Source of the DNA: Axinella damicornis
Taxonomy: Eukaryota > Porifera > Demospongiae > Axinellida > Axinellidae
Assembly: GCA_963931865.1 (NCBI GenBank)
Contig: OZ007505.1
Span: 15,087,034 to 15,151,033 of the forward strand
Reading direction: 5' to 3'
Length of the DNA stretch: 64,000 nt
Under the pieces are notes generated by a model, which saw nothing but the letters and a program-made list of their open reading frames with translations, was not told where the DNA came from and did not search any database. Of this stretch, positions 63,619 to 64,000 are shown one piece after another (position 1 is the first letter of the stretch; each line of letters starts with the position of its first letter). The translations under genes and the position numbers were made by a program.

Positions 63619-64000
63619 GCCTCACCAAGAACCTTTCACCATTGATATACATGTACCTCATGAAGCACTTCAGAAATAATCCACAGCACAGTGAACATTA
63701 TTTTAGTGTACCTGGATTTATGGTATTGCCATAATTAGCTACATGATTGTGTTCATTTCATACTTCACTGATATCTCTTGCCAGATCTATGAAATAGCCT
63801 CGATCGTTCCCAGGCCTCCATGCCCATGTGCAGCTTTTGCTGGAATTGAGGCTACGTACTAAGTATAGCCTCATTCCCAGGCATCAATAATTGAGCTAGC
63901 TAGCTATAGTGCATGGGTACATAATATCAAACAGTCATCATAGAGTCAGTATAATAAATGTAATGTGGTATATACATGTAGTACTGCAAGCAACACATGC
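63619..64000. other. 3' flank of zinc-finger copy 5
   Basis: This is shared 3' UTR-like DNA, then a worn TAGCCTCG element (about 63797-63854) and a TAGCCTCATTCCCAGGC left end at 63867. No gene is seen. Confidence 0.6.

Overview
This is eukaryotic nuclear DNA, almost certainly from an animal. It has GT-AG introns, C2H2 zinc-finger genes with TGEKP linkers, a 5'-truncated LINE and many small terminal-inverted-repeat elements. It also holds a decayed, intron-containing dihydroxy-acid dehydratase (IlvD/Edd family) gene. Vertebrates and insects lack that enzyme, so an early-branching marine invertebrate such as a sponge is my guess; the sequence does not prove it. I found no rRNA, tRNA, CRISPR array or bacterial-type operon.

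Layout. Positions 1-2540 and 11171-28376 are a minisatellite built from two units, AGAGCCAGGT (10 bp) and AGAGCAGAGGT (11 bp). The very long minus-strand reading frames there are artefacts, because neither unit contributes a stop on that strand in any frame. Each array is followed by near-identical unique DNA (2541-10371 and 28377-35776), which is a segmental duplication with a period of about 25.8 kb. More diverged relatives of the same unit occupy about 36-45.3 kb, 46-50.6 kb and 56.7-63.6 kb.

The ancestral unit looks like a divergent gene pair. A C2H2 zinc-finger gene lies on the + strand, with a 62-nt first coding exon, an intron of 1.0-2.6 kb and one large finger exon. An IlvD/Edd dehydratase lies on the - strand. 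Five zinc-finger copies are present. Those at 41297-45270 and 47057-50561 are intact with 12 fingers each. Those at 7131-10371, 32963-35776 and 61320-63618 carry frameshifts, stops or finger deletions. The dehydratase is seen only as broken exons: the best set at 56701-60319, and smaller remnants at 4406-4605, 30230-30429 and 38060-39738. The last is split by a LINE.

Mobile DNA has reshaped every copy. The most notable group is a large set of very small elements (30-406 bp). They share TAGYCTCG...CGAGRCTA ends, have unrelated and often palindromic interiors, and are flanked by 9-bp target duplications, several of them perfect. Other elements are a 500-bp CAGGG...CCCTG element with a 5-bp duplication and a known empty site, a TTAA-flanked 974-bp element, and a TGTCACG...CGTGACA element shared by the two intact zinc-finger loci. 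The minisatellite seems to have grown from a short AGAGCAGC..CCAGAGGTAG motif that is still unexpanded in sister copies.
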